A DNA stretch of 52,816 nt from Myxococcales bacterium FL481 (GTDB lineage Bacteria > Myxococcota_A > Polyangia > Nannocystales > Nannocystaceae). Position numbers and translations under genes: made by a program. The notes under the pieces are model-generated. The model did not search any database. It was not told the origin of the DNA and saw only the letters and a program-made list of their open reading frames with translations. Where the stretch lies: positions 1 to 52,816 of the forward strand of contig QKPP01000315.1 of the NCBI GenBank assembly GCA_006508105.1. Reading direction: 5' to 3'. Positions within the stretch are counted from its first letter, which is position 1; the number at the start of each line of letters is the position of its first letter. This document shows, one piece after another, positions 7,954 through 16,629 of this stretch.

Positions 7954-8982
7954 ATGAGCAATGACGACGTAATTGCCGGAAACCCTGGCGATGCCCAGTC
8001 CGCGGCGGATGACTCTGCCGGACCGGACGACAACATCACTTCGCCCCAATCGTCGATCCAGACGATGGACCAAGCGGCGGAGATCTGGACCGCTGACGAG
8101 ATGCTGGCTGCAGAGCCGTGCGACATCATCGAGCTCGATGACGAGGCGATCGACGCGGCGGCCGAGGCTCTCGCCGACGAGCAGAGTCGGTTGATCCCCG
8201 GAGGACCTCCGGAGGACCTTGATGAGCCGCCGCCCGAGTCCGCCGACAGCTTGGAGACGCTAGGGTACAGCTACCCTGCCCCCTTTACTCGGTGGGAAAA
8301 CTTCGCCGACTACCGCGCCTGGCCCTACCGCGCCGTCGGCAAGCTCTTCTTCAAACGGAACGGCAGTAAGTTCGTCTGCTCGGCATCGTCGATCGGCAAC
8401 TGCGCGATCATCTCCGCCGGCCACTGCCTGCACAGCGGCAACAACCGTGCGAACGGTTGGTCGACGGACGTCATCTTTGTGCCGGCCTACAGGGACGGGA
8501 CGGCACCGTACGGCCAGTGGCCGGCGAAGTACTCCATCGTTCGGGCGCAGTGGTTCAAGCACGGGATCTCCAAGGGCCTCAGCGAGGACATCGGTGGAGC
8601 CATCCTGCACAAGCAGCGAGGTCGCAAGATCAGCCAGCGAGTCGGCTGGCTTGGCTTCGCCTGGAATTGGTCGCGCAACCAGCACTGGTTGTCGCATGGA
8701 TACCCGGCCGGTGCCCCGTTCAACGGACAGCGGATGCAGATCAACGCTGGGTCCTTCGCCTACAACGGACACGTCGGAGCCAACCCCGCACCGGTGGGAA
8801 TGGGAAACGACCTCACCGGGGGCTCGAGCGGCGGCCCGTGGATCTGGCGATTCGGCAGCAATAACTATGTGAACGGCGTTAACTCTTACCGGCGCAGCTC
8901 CAAGCCGAAAGAGATGTTCTCACCGTACTTCGGCAAAGCAGCGAAGTCGCTCTACGACGCCTTGAAGAAGGGAAGCTGCTGA
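7954..8982 (+). CDS. V8/trypsin-like serine protease with a long acidic pro-region
   Basis: The 342-residue product has a chymotrypsin-fold protease domain from about residue 125. His157 lies in S-A-G-H-C, with Cys142 and Cys158 placed for the standard disulfide. Asp212 lies in S-E-D-I-G-G-A, and Ser292 in G-S-S-G-G-P. The layout resembles glutamyl endopeptidase-like (S1B) proteases, but I cannot infer specificity. The first 110 residues are acidic, lack a signal peptide and contain W45-T-A-D-E-M50-L-A-A-E-P55 followed by E60-L-D-D63. The same motif recurs in the small gene at 9162. A GAGGA site sits before ATG 7954. How the protein is exported, or whether it acts inside the cell, is unclear. 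The gene lies between two IS91-like relics. Confidence 0.9.
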   Translation: MSNDDVIAGNPGDAQSAADDSAGPDDNITSPQSSIQTMDQAAEIWTADEMLAAEPCDIIELDDEAIDAAAEALADEQSRLIPGGPPEDLDEPPPESADSLETLGYSYPAPFTRWENFADYRAWPYRAVGKLFFKRNGSKFVCSASSIGNCAIISAGHCLHSGNNRANGWSTDVIFVPAYRDGTAPYGQWPAKYSIVRAQWFKHGISKGLSEDIGGAILHKQRGRKISQRVGWLGFAWNWSRNQHWLSHGYPAGAPFNGQRMQINAGSFAYNGHVGANPAPVGMGNDLTGGSSGGPWIWRFGSNNYVNGVNSYRRSSKPKEMFSPYFGKAAKSLYDALKKGSC

Positions 8983-9161
8983 CGAGCCGCGAGCGCGGCC
9001 AGGGTAGGGAGGGTTTCGTCGCTGCCGGAGGCGGCCCTCTCGCCCGACTGCGGACGATATGATGTGCCATCGCGCGATGGTAGGCTCGGGTGTGCTGGCC
9101 CTGCGCGGCCCGCTACACTAGAGTAATGGCATCACTCGCCCGGCCAGGGAGGTGTCTATCG

Positions 9162-9347
9162 ATGTGCCCGAAGGACAACGACCAGAATGTGGAAGGTCCC
9201 AAACAGCCCAAACGCCGCAAGAAGTGGACACGGCGGGAGATGGAGGAGGCGTCTCCTCTCCCGATGCCCGAGATTGACGACGACGGCAAGTCCCGCGAGC
9301 CGGATGACGACACCCACGACGACGGCAACTCCCATAACGACGGCTAG
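9162..9347 (+). CDS. Small peptide sharing the protease pro-region motif
   Basis: ATG 9162 has a strong GGGAGGTG ribosome binding site about eight bases upstream. The 61-residue product has no signal peptide or hydrophobic segment. Residues 14-25 are basic (PKQPKRRKKWTR), the middle is W22-T-R-R-E-M27-E-E-A-S-P32-L-P-M-P-E37-I-D-D40, and the tail is Asp/Gly/His/Asn-rich. Residues 22-40 align without gaps to residues 45-63 of the adjacent protease: W, T, E, M, A, P, E, D and D are identical and I/L is conservative. The gene follows the protease on the same strand after 179 bp. It could be a substrate, an inhibitory pro-peptide supplied in trans, or a precursor peptide. All three are inference. 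Confidence 0.62.
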   Translation: MCPKDNDQNVEGPKQPKRRKKWTRREMEEASPLPMPEIDDDGKSREPDDDTHDDGNSHNDG

Positions 9348-9404
9348 GTTCAGAAGCCTCGGGGGTGCCGTCTAGTCTGCGACCCGCGAGGGTTGGGGGT
9401 CCAT

Positions 9405-9500
9405 CCGTCGAGAGCCTCCTGGGCACGATTGCTCAGCCGCGTGTTCTCGTTGGACCGGTCGACATGCCCGACAAGCGCGGACCGATGCAGGTCTCAAGCG
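9405..9500 (+). mobile_element. Second IS91-like transposase relic (C-terminal scrap)
   Basis: The plus frame here reads S-W-A-R-L-L-S-R-V-F-S-L-D followed by T-C-P, which matches the W-A-x-L-L-x-R-V-F-x-x-D-x3-C-P segment of IS91-like transposases just before their C-terminal zinc motif. Homology fades after the first Cys-Pro. At DNA level it matches the relic at 6687-7661 in inverted orientation. No complete gene, terminal repeat or target duplication was seen. Confidence 0.65.
9429..9453 (+). repeat. 25-bp exact inverted match with 6839-6863
   Basis: Positions 9429-9453 equal the reverse complement of 6839-6863 without mismatch, and similarity of about 75-80% extends some 30 bp further upstream of this copy. 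Both copies encode the L-L-S-R-V-F-S-L part of the transposase relics, so the match comes from related elements inserted in opposite orientation around the protease and peptide genes. Confidence 0.75.
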
Positions 9501-9743
9501 CGGTGCGCTCGTGACCGACGCGCGACCTGGCCCAGCACGACATCGCTTCGGTCTCGTGACGGAGCAACCGTCTCGTCACCCGGTCAAACCGCAGGTGAAT
9601 GACTAACGGACGCTCGGCCGGAGAATCGACTCTCCGCCTCGCCGCCGCGACCTCGAAGCCGACGCCCCCGTCGATGAGAGGGGGCGACATTCGGGAGCAT
9701 GGCCTCCCTTCGACCCGGAGAGTATGGCGACAGAGCCGGTGCG

Positions 9744-10850
9744 CTAGGCCCCGGGGACCCCGCACGGCTCGCTACACAGCGCCATCATACACACGATAGC
9801 AAGACCGGCCCGACCCCAAGGAGTCCCGCCGCCGACCAGCTGGGGGGACCACCCGTCCTCGTCAGGAAGTTCGTTCTCCAACGGTCCGGGCTGAATCAGG
9901 TCTACACAAGGCCCGTCGGGCATCCTCTCGGGGTGGGGACCGAGACATTCGATCGGATCCACCGTACCGCAGTAGCACTCGACCACCCCGCGTGTGGGGG
10001 AGAAACACTCGCTTTCCCGGTAGCAGTCATAGACCCCTCGGCACTCCAGATCCTCCGGTGGGCACAGAAGATTGACGTCCTCGCCAAATACATCCTCGCC
10101 GCACCAGTCGAACATGCAAGCGTCGCATCCCGGGCTTGCCGGTGGCCAGTAGGCGTCGAGTTCCTCCGCGCGACACTCCACTGTGATCACGCGCTCTACG
10201 GAACAATGCTCGTCACTTGCGGAGACCAACAGAGGAACGAGGCCCACCGTCTCGCACGGATAGACCGCGTCGGATCCGGCTGCAAACACGTTCCCGGCGG
10301 CGGACCACAAGATCGATACAGGATCAGCATCGGCGTCGTCGGCCTCGGCGCGCAGGTGGATGGGTTCGCCCACGAATGCCGCAGAGGGAGTCGCCGACAG
10401 TGCTGTGACTCGAGGACAGACGTTGAGCGCAACCTCGACGTCTACGGATCCACCCGAGTCACTTCGTTCACACGACATCACAACCTCCACCAACGAGCGC
10501 TCCCCCGCAACAATTTCGAACGGCACGTGTCCCCAACACAGCCAGGTTCTGTCCGTAGAAGCGGCCGACACCGCCAGCTCGGAGCGTCCCACTGGGAGGT
10601 CGTCGATCGCGAATCGCACGGTTTGCTCATCTCCCACAAGAACCGTGCCGGACTCGATCTCCTCTCCTGCGTGGGCAATCGAGAATCGAATCTCGTCGAT
10701 GTTCACTCCTGGTTCGAGTTCGTACCGAAAACTCGTCGACCCGATCGCGCGAGCGGGTGGGCGGGGCTCGCCCGATGCGCAGACGCTCAAGGCGGCAAGC
10801 AGAGGGACCATCGTGAGAGCAAACGTGCCGAACTTCTTGTGTGTATGCAT
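9744..10850 (-). CDS. Secreted Cys-rich protein of unknown function
   Basis: ATG 10850 has a strong AAGGAG site seven bases upstream, which fixes the start within a longer open frame. The 368-residue product begins MHTHKKFGTFAL and a hydrophobic stretch ending near LSVCASG, so it is exported; the Cys could be a poor lipobox. Residues about 25-140 look like beta-rich Ig-like or carbohydrate-module-like strands, and about 145-230 form a second such unit (ALSATPSAAFVGEPI onward, PKD/Ig-like). The C-terminal third (from about 250) is Cys-rich with CDACMFDWC-type spacing, suggesting disulfides. No catalytic motif is visible. The plus-strand frame across it is a shadow. Confidence 0.78.
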   Translation of the reverse strand: MHTHKKFGTFALTMVPLLAALSVCASGEPRPPARAIGSTSFRYELEPGVNIDEIRFSIAHAGEEIESGTVLVGDEQTVRFAIDDLPVGRSELAVSAASTDRTWLCWGHVPFEIVAGERSLVEVVMSCERSDSGGSVDVEVALNVCPRVTALSATPSAAFVGEPIHLRAEADDADADPVSILWSAAGNVFAAGSDAVYPCETVGLVPLLVSASDEHCSVERVITVECRAEELDAYWPPASPGCDACMFDWCGEDVFGEDVNLLCPPEDLECRGVYDCYRESECFSPTRGVVECYCGTVDPIECLGPHPERMPDGPCVDLIQPGPLENELPDEDGWSPQLVGGGTPWGRAGLAIVCMMALCSEPCGVPGA

Positions 10851-11235
10851 TCGTGGACTCCTTGTCTCGATCGGCTGGCCCCGACGCGAGTCCGGCGAAT
10901 CGCTTAGCCATCGCGTCAGCTCGGTACCATCGCCCGATTGGCTTCGAATCGGACCACTGTATCGTCTCATCTTGTTGACGGGGTCCACGCGACAACACCG
11001 TGGCACGTTCGAAACCTCTGCGCCGAGCTCCGGCCGCCCGAAACCCTGTCTGGTTTGACGGAGGCAACTCCGTTGCTCCAACGCCGGGTCGGGACCGTCG
11101 TTCGGTGTTCGGGCTGATCCGCAGCATTCGACGCCGGCACCGCCCAAAGCCTGGCCGGTCGACCCGACAGACCACGACACGACTAGACGCGATCGCGTCC
11201 GCGCAGCCCAATCGCGGACGGGGGCAGGTTCGCTC
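10851..11235. other. Gene-free stretch, 385 bp
   Basis: This separates the secreted Cys-rich protein from the membrane/zinc-ribbon protein on the same strand. Open frames are present but have no ribosome binding site or domain. It should hold the promoter of the Cys-rich protein gene; no clear hexamers stand out. Confidence 0.45.
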
Positions 11236-11622
11236 CTACGCAGCTTTCGCTGTCGCCGAGGTTGGCAGCGAGACATCGAAAGGATGTCCGCAATGTCTAC
11301 AAGCCGTCGCCTCCGGCCGCACCTTCTCCGCGCAAACGGGACATGTTTTCATCGCCGCGGCGATTCGCTCGTCCAGCCGGCGGTTGTATCGCCCCGCGGC
11401 GAGAAAACCGTCGACGATCATGACCAACGTCAACCCAAACCCGGCGAGCGGCTCATAGAACAGCATTCCGGCCACAAATGGAAATGCGATGATTCCTAGG
11501 AACACGCGGCCGCAGTAGATGTAACCCGCTCCAGGTACAAGCACATTCATGGCTGCGGCCAAAGCAGGGTTCTTTCGCCTGCGGTGCATGGCGTCGATGT
11601 CGAGTGGTTGATCAGAACTCAT
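11236..11622 (-). CDS. TM2-like membrane protein with a C-terminal zinc ribbon
   Basis: ATG 11622 has a GAGGAG site eight bases upstream. The 128-residue product has a short polar N-terminus, two hydrophobic segments (about residues 20-50 and 52-76) with a Pro-Gly-Ala-Gly turn and Y-C-G-R between, as in TM2-like small membrane proteins, and then a zinc-ribbon: C94-P-V-C97 and C108-R-H-C111. Such ribbon tails probably bind one zinc ion and face the cytoplasm. The function of the family is not known. A 160-residue frame just upstream on the same strand (ending at 11612) overlaps its start by 11 bp but is unsupported otherwise. Confidence 0.8.
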   Translation of the reverse strand: MSSDQPLDIDAMHRRRKNPALAAAMNVLVPGAGYIYCGRVFLGIIAFPFVAGMLFYEPLAGFGLTLVMIVDGFLAAGRYNRRLDERIAAAMKTCPVCAEKVRPEATACRHCGHPFDVSLPTSATAKAA

Positions 11623-12232
11623 ACAGCGGTCTCCTCATCTCCCGTGAGCCGAGGATCGAGACTGCACTCCACGTCGCGCCCCGGTCGACATGCCTCCGTG
11701 TCATCACCCGCACGGTTGCGAGGACTGGCTCGGCATCGGTACTCCCACCACCCATCGCTCGGCGCCCACACCACTTGAGATGGTTTTTCCTCCGCCAAAC
11801 CTGTACAGCCCCGCTCAGGGCCGGTGCCAGAGGCGGCGATGCCACGTCCCATGCCGCGGGCCCATTGCGCGCTTTGGTAGCAGCGATGCGGTCGGAAATG
11901 AGCAGGACGAGGATCTCCCACATTGTCTCGCGCACCCCGACTTGCTTTTCGCATCCTCCAACCTGCGTGCTCGCGTCCGACGGTCGTTCGCGGTGGCCGG
12001 TGACACCCGGCTCCGAAACGGCGTCGAGGTCGAGCGAGCGTGTTCGCTGTCGCTCGACATCCGGGGCGAACCGGCTCGCATGCGGGGTCCACACCCCTCG
12101 GGTATGTCAGCCCGCCCAACCAGAACACCCGGCCGAGCCATCGTGCCCGGGTGTCGTGACTCCCTTCGGCTCGTGAACCGAGGAGCTCCCGAACCCCGCC
12201 CTTTCCGAGCGCGGCCCAGGGACGGGGGAGCG
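11623..12232. other. Stretch without a confident gene, 610 bp
   Basis: A minus-strand frame from GTG 12094 to 11612 would encode 160 residues and run into the TM2-like gene with an 11-bp overlap. Its composition is only moderately coding-like, the start has no proper ribosome binding site, and I recognise no domain, so I leave it uncalled. Nothing else was seen before the etfA stop at 12233. Confidence 0.4.
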
Positions 12233-13204
12233 TCAGCTCGACTTGTGGGCGCGGACGCGGTCGACCAGTTCAGGGAGGGTGTCTTCCCACTTTGCGACGA
12301 GCCCGTAGTCCGCCACCTGAAAGATCGGTGCCTCGGCATCTTTGTTGATGGCGACGATCGTCTTCGACCCCTTGATCCCCGCAAGGTGTTGGATAGCCCC
12401 CGAGATGCCGACCGCGACGTAGAGATTCGGCGCGACGATCTTGCCGGTTTGGCCTACCTGGAGGTCGGCCGGCACGAGTCCCGCATCGGTGACGGCTCGG
12501 CTAGCTCCGAGGGCACCCCCGAGCAGGTCCGTGAGTTGTTCGAGGACCTTGAAGTTCTCGGCTTCCCGCATGCCGCGACCGCCCGAGACGACGGTGTCGG
12601 CCTCCGTCAGGGCCGGACGGCTGCTCTCGGTCTTCGCCACGCCTTGCACCTCGACGCCGCGGGTGTCCAAGGTGCCGGCGTCCACCGTGGACACCGTCGC
12701 CGGCGTGCCGGGCTGAGCCGGGGGGAACTCGGAGCTGCGCGCCGCGAAACACACCACGTCGCTGGTCGTGTTGACCTCGAGGATGGCGCGTCCGGCCGCG
12801 ACGGGTCGAGCGAAGGTGTTGGCCGCGTTCACGGCCGTGATCTCGTTGACGAACGCCGCATCCAGCCGCGCCGCCGCCCGAGGCAGGGCGTCGCGGATCG
12901 AGGACGACGCAACCCCGCCGATGACGCTGGCCGAGGTCGCCTTGGCCGCGGCGACGATGGCATCGGCCCACGCTTCGGCGGTGAACGGTTCAAGGGCCGC
13001 GTCGCTGACCACGTGTACGGTTTTGGCACCGTAACCTTGGGCCGCGATGGCTTGGGCCGCGGCGGCTGGATCGGCCCCGAGCACGAGCAGCTCAAGGTCC
13101 ACCCCGCGGGCATTGGCGATGGCCTGGCCGCAGGAGATGCCGGGAAGACTCGCACGGGCGATGCCTTGACCCGCGAGTTCCACGATCACGAGTACGTTGC
13201 TCAT
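12233..13204 (-). CDS. etfA: Electron transfer flavoprotein alpha subunit
   Basis: The 323 residues match ETF alpha in length and layout. The N-terminal alpha/beta domain starts [13 protein letters not shown]. The C-terminal FAD domain (from about residue 200) has the family pattern V-V-S-G-G-R-G-M, then [32 protein letters not shown] and [10 protein letters not shown]. With EtfB it carries electrons from acyl-CoA and other flavoprotein dehydrogenases to the quinone pool via ETF-quinone oxidoreductase. Its ATG overlaps the etfB stop by 4 bp (ATGA), so the two are translationally coupled with etfB first. Confidence 0.97.
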   Translation of the reverse strand: MSNVLVIVELAGQGIARASLPGISCGQAIANARGVDLELLVLGADPAAAAQAIAAQGYGAKTVHVVSDAALEPFTAEAWADAIVAAAKATSASVIGGVASSSIRDALPRAAARLDAAFVNEITAVNAANTFARPVAAGRAILEVNTTSDVVCFAARSSEFPPAQPGTPATVSTVDAGTLDTRGVEVQGVAKTESSRPALTEADTVVSGGRGMREAENFKVLEQLTDLLGGALGASRAVTDAGLVPADLQVGQTGKIVAPNLYVAVGISGAIQHLAGIKGSKTIVAINKDAEAPIFQVADYGLVAKWEDTLPELVDRVRAHKSS

Positions 13205-14019
13205 AGGACTTTCGCCTCCGTGGCCAGCTTGTTGACCAGCTCCTCGACCGAGTTGACGATCTGGCCCGACGCGCGAGCCGGCGGCGCGGTCACGCCAGCC
13301 TCTGACTCGGTGGCGCTCGCAACGACGCCCAGGGCGTCCGGGGTGAGCACCTCCACCTTCTTACGCTTGGCCATCGTGATGCCGCGCAGCGAGGCCAACC
13401 GCGGGCCATCTTGATACTTGTGATCGGCGGGCGTCGCCCCGTTGTGCACGCTCGTGGGCAGCACGACCCGCAAGTCGACGTTGAGCACGGCGGGCAGGGG
13501 GATTTTCTTCGATTCGACCCCGTCGTCCACCTCGCGCTTGACCAGCAAGGCGTTCGCGTCGCGTTGCCATTCGACCTCGGCGGCGAAGCAGGCTTGCGGC
13601 CGGTTCAGCAGGCCGGCCACTCGCTGCGCGATCTGACCGCCTTCGTTGTCTTGGCTGAGCTTGCCCGCGATGACCAGGTCGGCTTGTTCGCGGGTCGCGA
13701 CCGCGGCGATCAGTTTGGAGACCGTGATCGAGTCGAGCTCGCGGTCGTCGCAGTCGACCACCACGCCTCGCTCCGCGCCCATCGCCAAGGCTTGGGTCAC
13801 GTGTTGGCGTTGGGCGGCGGGACAGATGCTCAGCACGATGACCTCGGCGAGGCGCGACGAACCGCCGACGTGCTCCGCGAGGCGTAAGGCCGTTTCCACG
13901 GCGTACTCGTCGAAGGTGTTCGGCACCCATTTGGCACCGGACAGATCGAGCGCGCCATTCGCGAATTTCACCGTGGCGTCGGGATCCGGGATCCGCTTGA
14001 TCGGAACAAGTATCTTCAC
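13201..14019 (-). CDS. etfB: Electron transfer flavoprotein beta subunit
   Basis: The start is GTG 14019, preceded by AGGAG with a seven-base gap; it gives the expected N-terminus VKILVPIKRIPDPDATVKF, so longer frames upstream are discounted. The product is 272 residues, slightly longer than typical ETF beta (about 250). It shows the adenine-nucleotide binding fold with N-x-F-D-E-Y-A-V-E, the A-M-G-A-E-R-G-V segment, D-L-V-I-A-G-K-L-S-Q-D-N-E-G-G-Q and a C-terminal arm that wraps the alpha subunit. It forms the heterodimer with EtfA. The gene is divergent from the DsbA-like lipoprotein gene across 194 bp. Confidence 0.97.
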   Translation of the reverse strand: MKILVPIKRIPDPDATVKFANGALDLSGAKWVPNTFDEYAVETALRLAEHVGGSSRLAEVIVLSICPAAQRQHVTQALAMGAERGVVVDCDDRELDSITVSKLIAAVATREQADLVIAGKLSQDNEGGQIAQRVAGLLNRPQACFAAEVEWQRDANALLVKREVDDGVESKKIPLPAVLNVDLRVVLPTSVHNGATPADHKYQDGPRLASLRGITMAKRKKVEVLTPDALGVVASATESEAGVTAPPARASGQIVNSVEELVNKLATEAKVL

Positions 14020-14213
14020 GGGCGTTCTCCTAGGCCTCTGCGCGTGTATGGCCCGCTGTGGCGCGACCGTCAAGCGTGCATGCCGGCACGCCCCGTAGAC
14101 CGCGACGGCGGCCAGCTTGCGAGCGAAAGCCCCCTGCGTTAGCGTTTCGCGCGGCTGTTCGAGGAACATCCATCGCGCGCCACACCGGTGGCCAGCCGCA
14201 GGATCGATCCCTT

Positions 14214-15182
14214 ATGCGCTTCCGCAGTCTTGTCTTTGGACCCACCCGCCTTGGACTCGCCGTTTTGTCCTGGACCGCGGCCGCATGCAATCCCGCGTGC
14301 ACGCCCCCGCCGGCCGATCCGGCCCCGACGTCCGCCGACGCTGCCTCGGCTCCGGCGGCGAGCTCGGGTGATGCCAAGGCGGCGGCGCCGGGCGGCGGGG
14401 CCCCGGCCCAAGATCAGATGATCATGGAGGCCAAGGGGGTCGACCTGTCGAAGCTCAGCGAGGCTCAGCGGGCGAGTTTCTTTCAGCTGATCAACGTTGA
14501 ACCCAGCGCCTGCGATAAGCCACACAGTTTGGCGACCTCGTTGCGCGATGACGCCCAGTGCCGCGACTCGTTGATCGTCGCCCAGTTCGCCGCCGACCGA
14601 CTGGCCGTGGGGGCCACGGTGGCCGACGTTCGACTGGAGCTGACGTCGGTCGTCGACGCCCTCAAGGTGCACGAGATCGACACGAAGGGTCGACCGTCGA
14701 TGGGCAACGATCGCGCGCCGGTCACCGTGGTCATGTTTGCCGATTTTCAGTGCCCACACTGCAAAGCGGAGGCGCCGGTCGTGCGAGAGACGATCAAGAA
14801 GTATCCCAACCGCGTCCGGCTGGTGTTCAAGCACTTCCCGCTGTCGGCCCACCCCCGAGCCAAAGTCGCGGCGATCGCCTGTGAGGCGGCCCTCGCCCAG
14901 GGCAAGTTTTGGGAGATGCACGATATCGTGTTCCAAAACAACGCCGCTCTTGAAGACGCCGACTTGCGCCGCTACGCGCAGGAGATCGGTCTCGACCTGG
15001 CGGCGTTTGACGCCCACTTCGGCGCCAAAAAAGGGGAGGCCGCGGTGAGCAAAGACCGCGACGACGGCGAAAAGCTCGGCATCCAGGGGACGCCGGCGGT
15101 GTACGTCAACGGCCGCGTCAAGCACCCGTTGTTGTTCGGGGGCACGCTTGAGGGGGCCATCGAGGAAGCGTTACGTCGGTAG
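14214..15182 (+). CDS. DsbA-like thioredoxin-fold lipoprotein
   Basis: From ATG 14214 the 322-residue product has a signal peptide ending in TAAAC (lipidated Cys25), then an Ala/Pro-rich linker to about residue 70, a helical region with two Cys residues (100 and 116), and a thioredoxin fold from about 160 to the end. The active site is F-Q-C180-P-H-C183, and the cis-proline loop is G-I-Q-G-T-P-A-V-Y-V-N-G. It belongs to the DsbA/thioredoxin_4 group, which makes or reshuffles disulfides in envelope proteins. Many exported Cys-rich proteins encoded in this window could be clients (inference). thrB starts 5 bp after its stop, so the two are probably co-transcribed. Confidence 0.92.
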   Translation: MRFRSLVFGPTRLGLAVLSWTAAACNPACTPPPADPAPTSADAASAPAASSGDAKAAAPGGGAPAQDQMIMEAKGVDLSKLSEAQRASFFQLINVEPSACDKPHSLATSLRDDAQCRDSLIVAQFAADRLAVGATVADVRLELTSVVDALKVHEIDTKGRPSMGNDRAPVTVVMFADFQCPHCKAEAPVVRETIKKYPNRVRLVFKHFPLSAHPRAKVAAIACEAALAQGKFWEMHDIVFQNNAALEDADLRRYAQEIGLDLAAFDAHFGAKKGEAAVSKDRDDGEKLGIQGTPAVYVNGRVKHPLLFGGTLEGAIEEALRR

Positions 15183-15187
15183 AAGAG

Positions 15188-16135
15188 ATGGCGCCGCATC
15201 CTTGGATCGAGGCGTTCGCGCCCGCGACGGTCTCCAACCTCGGCCCCGGTTTCGACTGCCTGGGTCTCGCGCTTCGCGGCCCCGGCGACACGGTGCGAGC
15301 CCGAACCGCCGACGTCCCGGGGGTGCGGTTGCTGCGAGTCTCCGGTGACGCCGGAAAGCTGCCGTTGGCCAGCGATCGCAACACCGCCGCGGTCGCGGTG
15401 CAACAACTGCTGCGCCACCACGCGCCCGAGGCCGGCATTGAGTTGGAGCTGACCAAGGGGCTGCCGCTTGGCAGTGGGCTGGGGTCGAGCGGGGCGAGTG
15501 CCTGCGCGGCGGTGGTGGCCGCCGACGCGGCGCTCGGTCTCAACCTCGGCGCGACGCACTTGATCGAAGCGGCGCGCGAGGGGGAGCGCGTGGCCTGCGG
15601 GGCCGCGCATCCTGACAACGTGGCGCCGGCGATCCTCGGGGGACTGGTGCTCATCCCCTCGCTCCACCCGCTGCGGGTAGTCGCCTTGCCGGTGCCGACC
15701 GATCTGTGGCTCGCGGTGTACACCCCCGGCCATCCGGTGGCCACCGAGCAGGCGCGGGCCATCCTCCCCCACAACTATCCGCTGCCCACCGTGGTCCACC
15801 AAGCCGCGCGTTTGGGCCTGTTGGTTCACGCGCTGCACACCGACGATTTGGCGTTGCTCGGGGAGGCCATGGTCGACGAGGTGGCCGAGCCGGCTCGCGC
15901 GGGCCTGATTCCCGGATTTCTCGCGGCCAAAGCGGCGTGCCTCGAGGCCGGCGCCGTGGCCTGCACGATCAGCGGCGCGGGCCCATCGACGTTTGCCATC
16001 GCGCCATCGCGCGAGCGCGCCACAGCGTTGCTCGAGATCCTCGAGGAGTGCTTCACGGGGGCCGGAGTGGCCGGCCGCGGGCACGTCGACACCGTCGGGC
16101 CGGGGGCCCGCGTGGTCTCAGCGCCGTTGCATTGA
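15188..16135 (+). CDS. thrB: Homoserine kinase
   Basis: This 315-residue GHMP-family kinase has the N-terminal P-A-T-V-S-N-L-G-P-G-F-D motif, the ATP-binding loop P-L-G-S-G-L-G-S-S-G-A-S (about residues 92-103), and the C-terminal G-A-G-P-S motif. It phosphorylates L-homoserine with ATP, the step before threonine synthase. Length and motifs match ThrB closely, and the D-C-L-G start of the substrate region favours homoserine kinase over other GHMP enzymes. It follows a DsbA-like lipoprotein gene by 5 bp and precedes a small lipoprotein gene by 26 bp. No other threonine gene is nearby, so the operon looks mixed in function. Confidence 0.95.
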   Translation: MAPHPWIEAFAPATVSNLGPGFDCLGLALRGPGDTVRARTADVPGVRLLRVSGDAGKLPLASDRNTAAVAVQQLLRHHAPEAGIELELTKGLPLGSGLGSSGASACAAVVAADAALGLNLGATHLIEAAREGERVACGAAHPDNVAPAILGGLVLIPSLHPLRVVALPVPTDLWLAVYTPGHPVATEQARAILPHNYPLPTVVHQAARLGLLVHALHTDDLALLGEAMVDEVAEPARAGLIPGFLAAKAACLEAGAVACTISGAGPSTFAIAPSRERATALLEILEECFTGAGVAGRGHVDTVGPGARVVSAPLH

Positions 16136-16161
16136 TCCGGCGGGCCGGCGACGATGCGCGC

Positions 16162-16629
16162 ATGCCGAGAGTCTGCCTGGCGGCCGCGGTGTCACTGCTC
16201 GTCGGGTGCGCGTGGGTCCGCCGTGATCGATCGGGAGACGAAGGTCTCGCTGCGTTGCGCATCGACAACGCGTCGATCGACACCGTCTGCGCGGTCGAGC
16301 TGCGGTCGGTCTCTTCGCGTGACTCGGCGCCCCGTCGGCTTGCGAGCGGGGACGGGCTGGCACCGGGCCGAGCCCAAGAGCACGCCGTGGCGTCCGGCCG
16401 TTATCGCGTGACGCTCGTCGATTGCGCGGGCAACCGCGTGCTCGACCAGCCCGATGTCGCGCTGCACGGCGCGGTGGAGTTGTCGATCTACTCCGACTAT
16501 CCCCCGGGCCACGAGCCGCCGCCGGGCTACCGCCGTGTTGCGTTCCCGACCTTGGGCGTGGCCGGAATCGCTGACGCTGCTGCCGTGGACGTCGCCCGCG
16601 GTTTCAAGCGGGGTCGCCGGTCACGCTAA
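16162..16629 (+). CDS. Small lipoprotein, unknown function
   Basis: From ATG 16162 the 155-residue product begins MPRVCLAAAVSLLVGC, a short signal peptide with the lipobox LVGC. The mature part has a beta-rich pattern: A-A-L-R-I-D-N, then C-A-V-E-L, then a Gly-R-Y-R-V-T-L-V-D-C strand and a V-E-L-S-I-Y-S-D-Y strand. It looks like a small Ig-like or transthyretin-like envelope domain with one possible disulfide between two Cys residues. The C-terminus is basic. Its stop overlaps the stop of the convergent barrel-like gene by 4 bp (16626-16629), so the two 3' ends share sequence. Confidence 0.72.
   Translation: MPRVCLAAAVSLLVGCAWVRRDRSGDEGLAALRIDNASIDTVCAVELRSVSSRDSAPRRLASGDGLAPGRAQEHAVASGRYRVTLVDCAGNRVLDQPDVALHGAVELSIYSDYPPGHEPPPGYRRVAFPTLGVAGIADAAAVDVARGFKRGRRSR

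Noticed and set aside
11612..12094. 160-residue minus-strand frame overlapping the TM2-like gene start
   Set aside because: The start has no proper ribosome binding site, the composition is only moderately coding-like, and no domain is seen.
14139..16084. Minus-strand frames of 328 and 370 residues
   Set aside because: They are shadows of the DsbA-like lipoprotein and thrB, both with complete active-site motifs.
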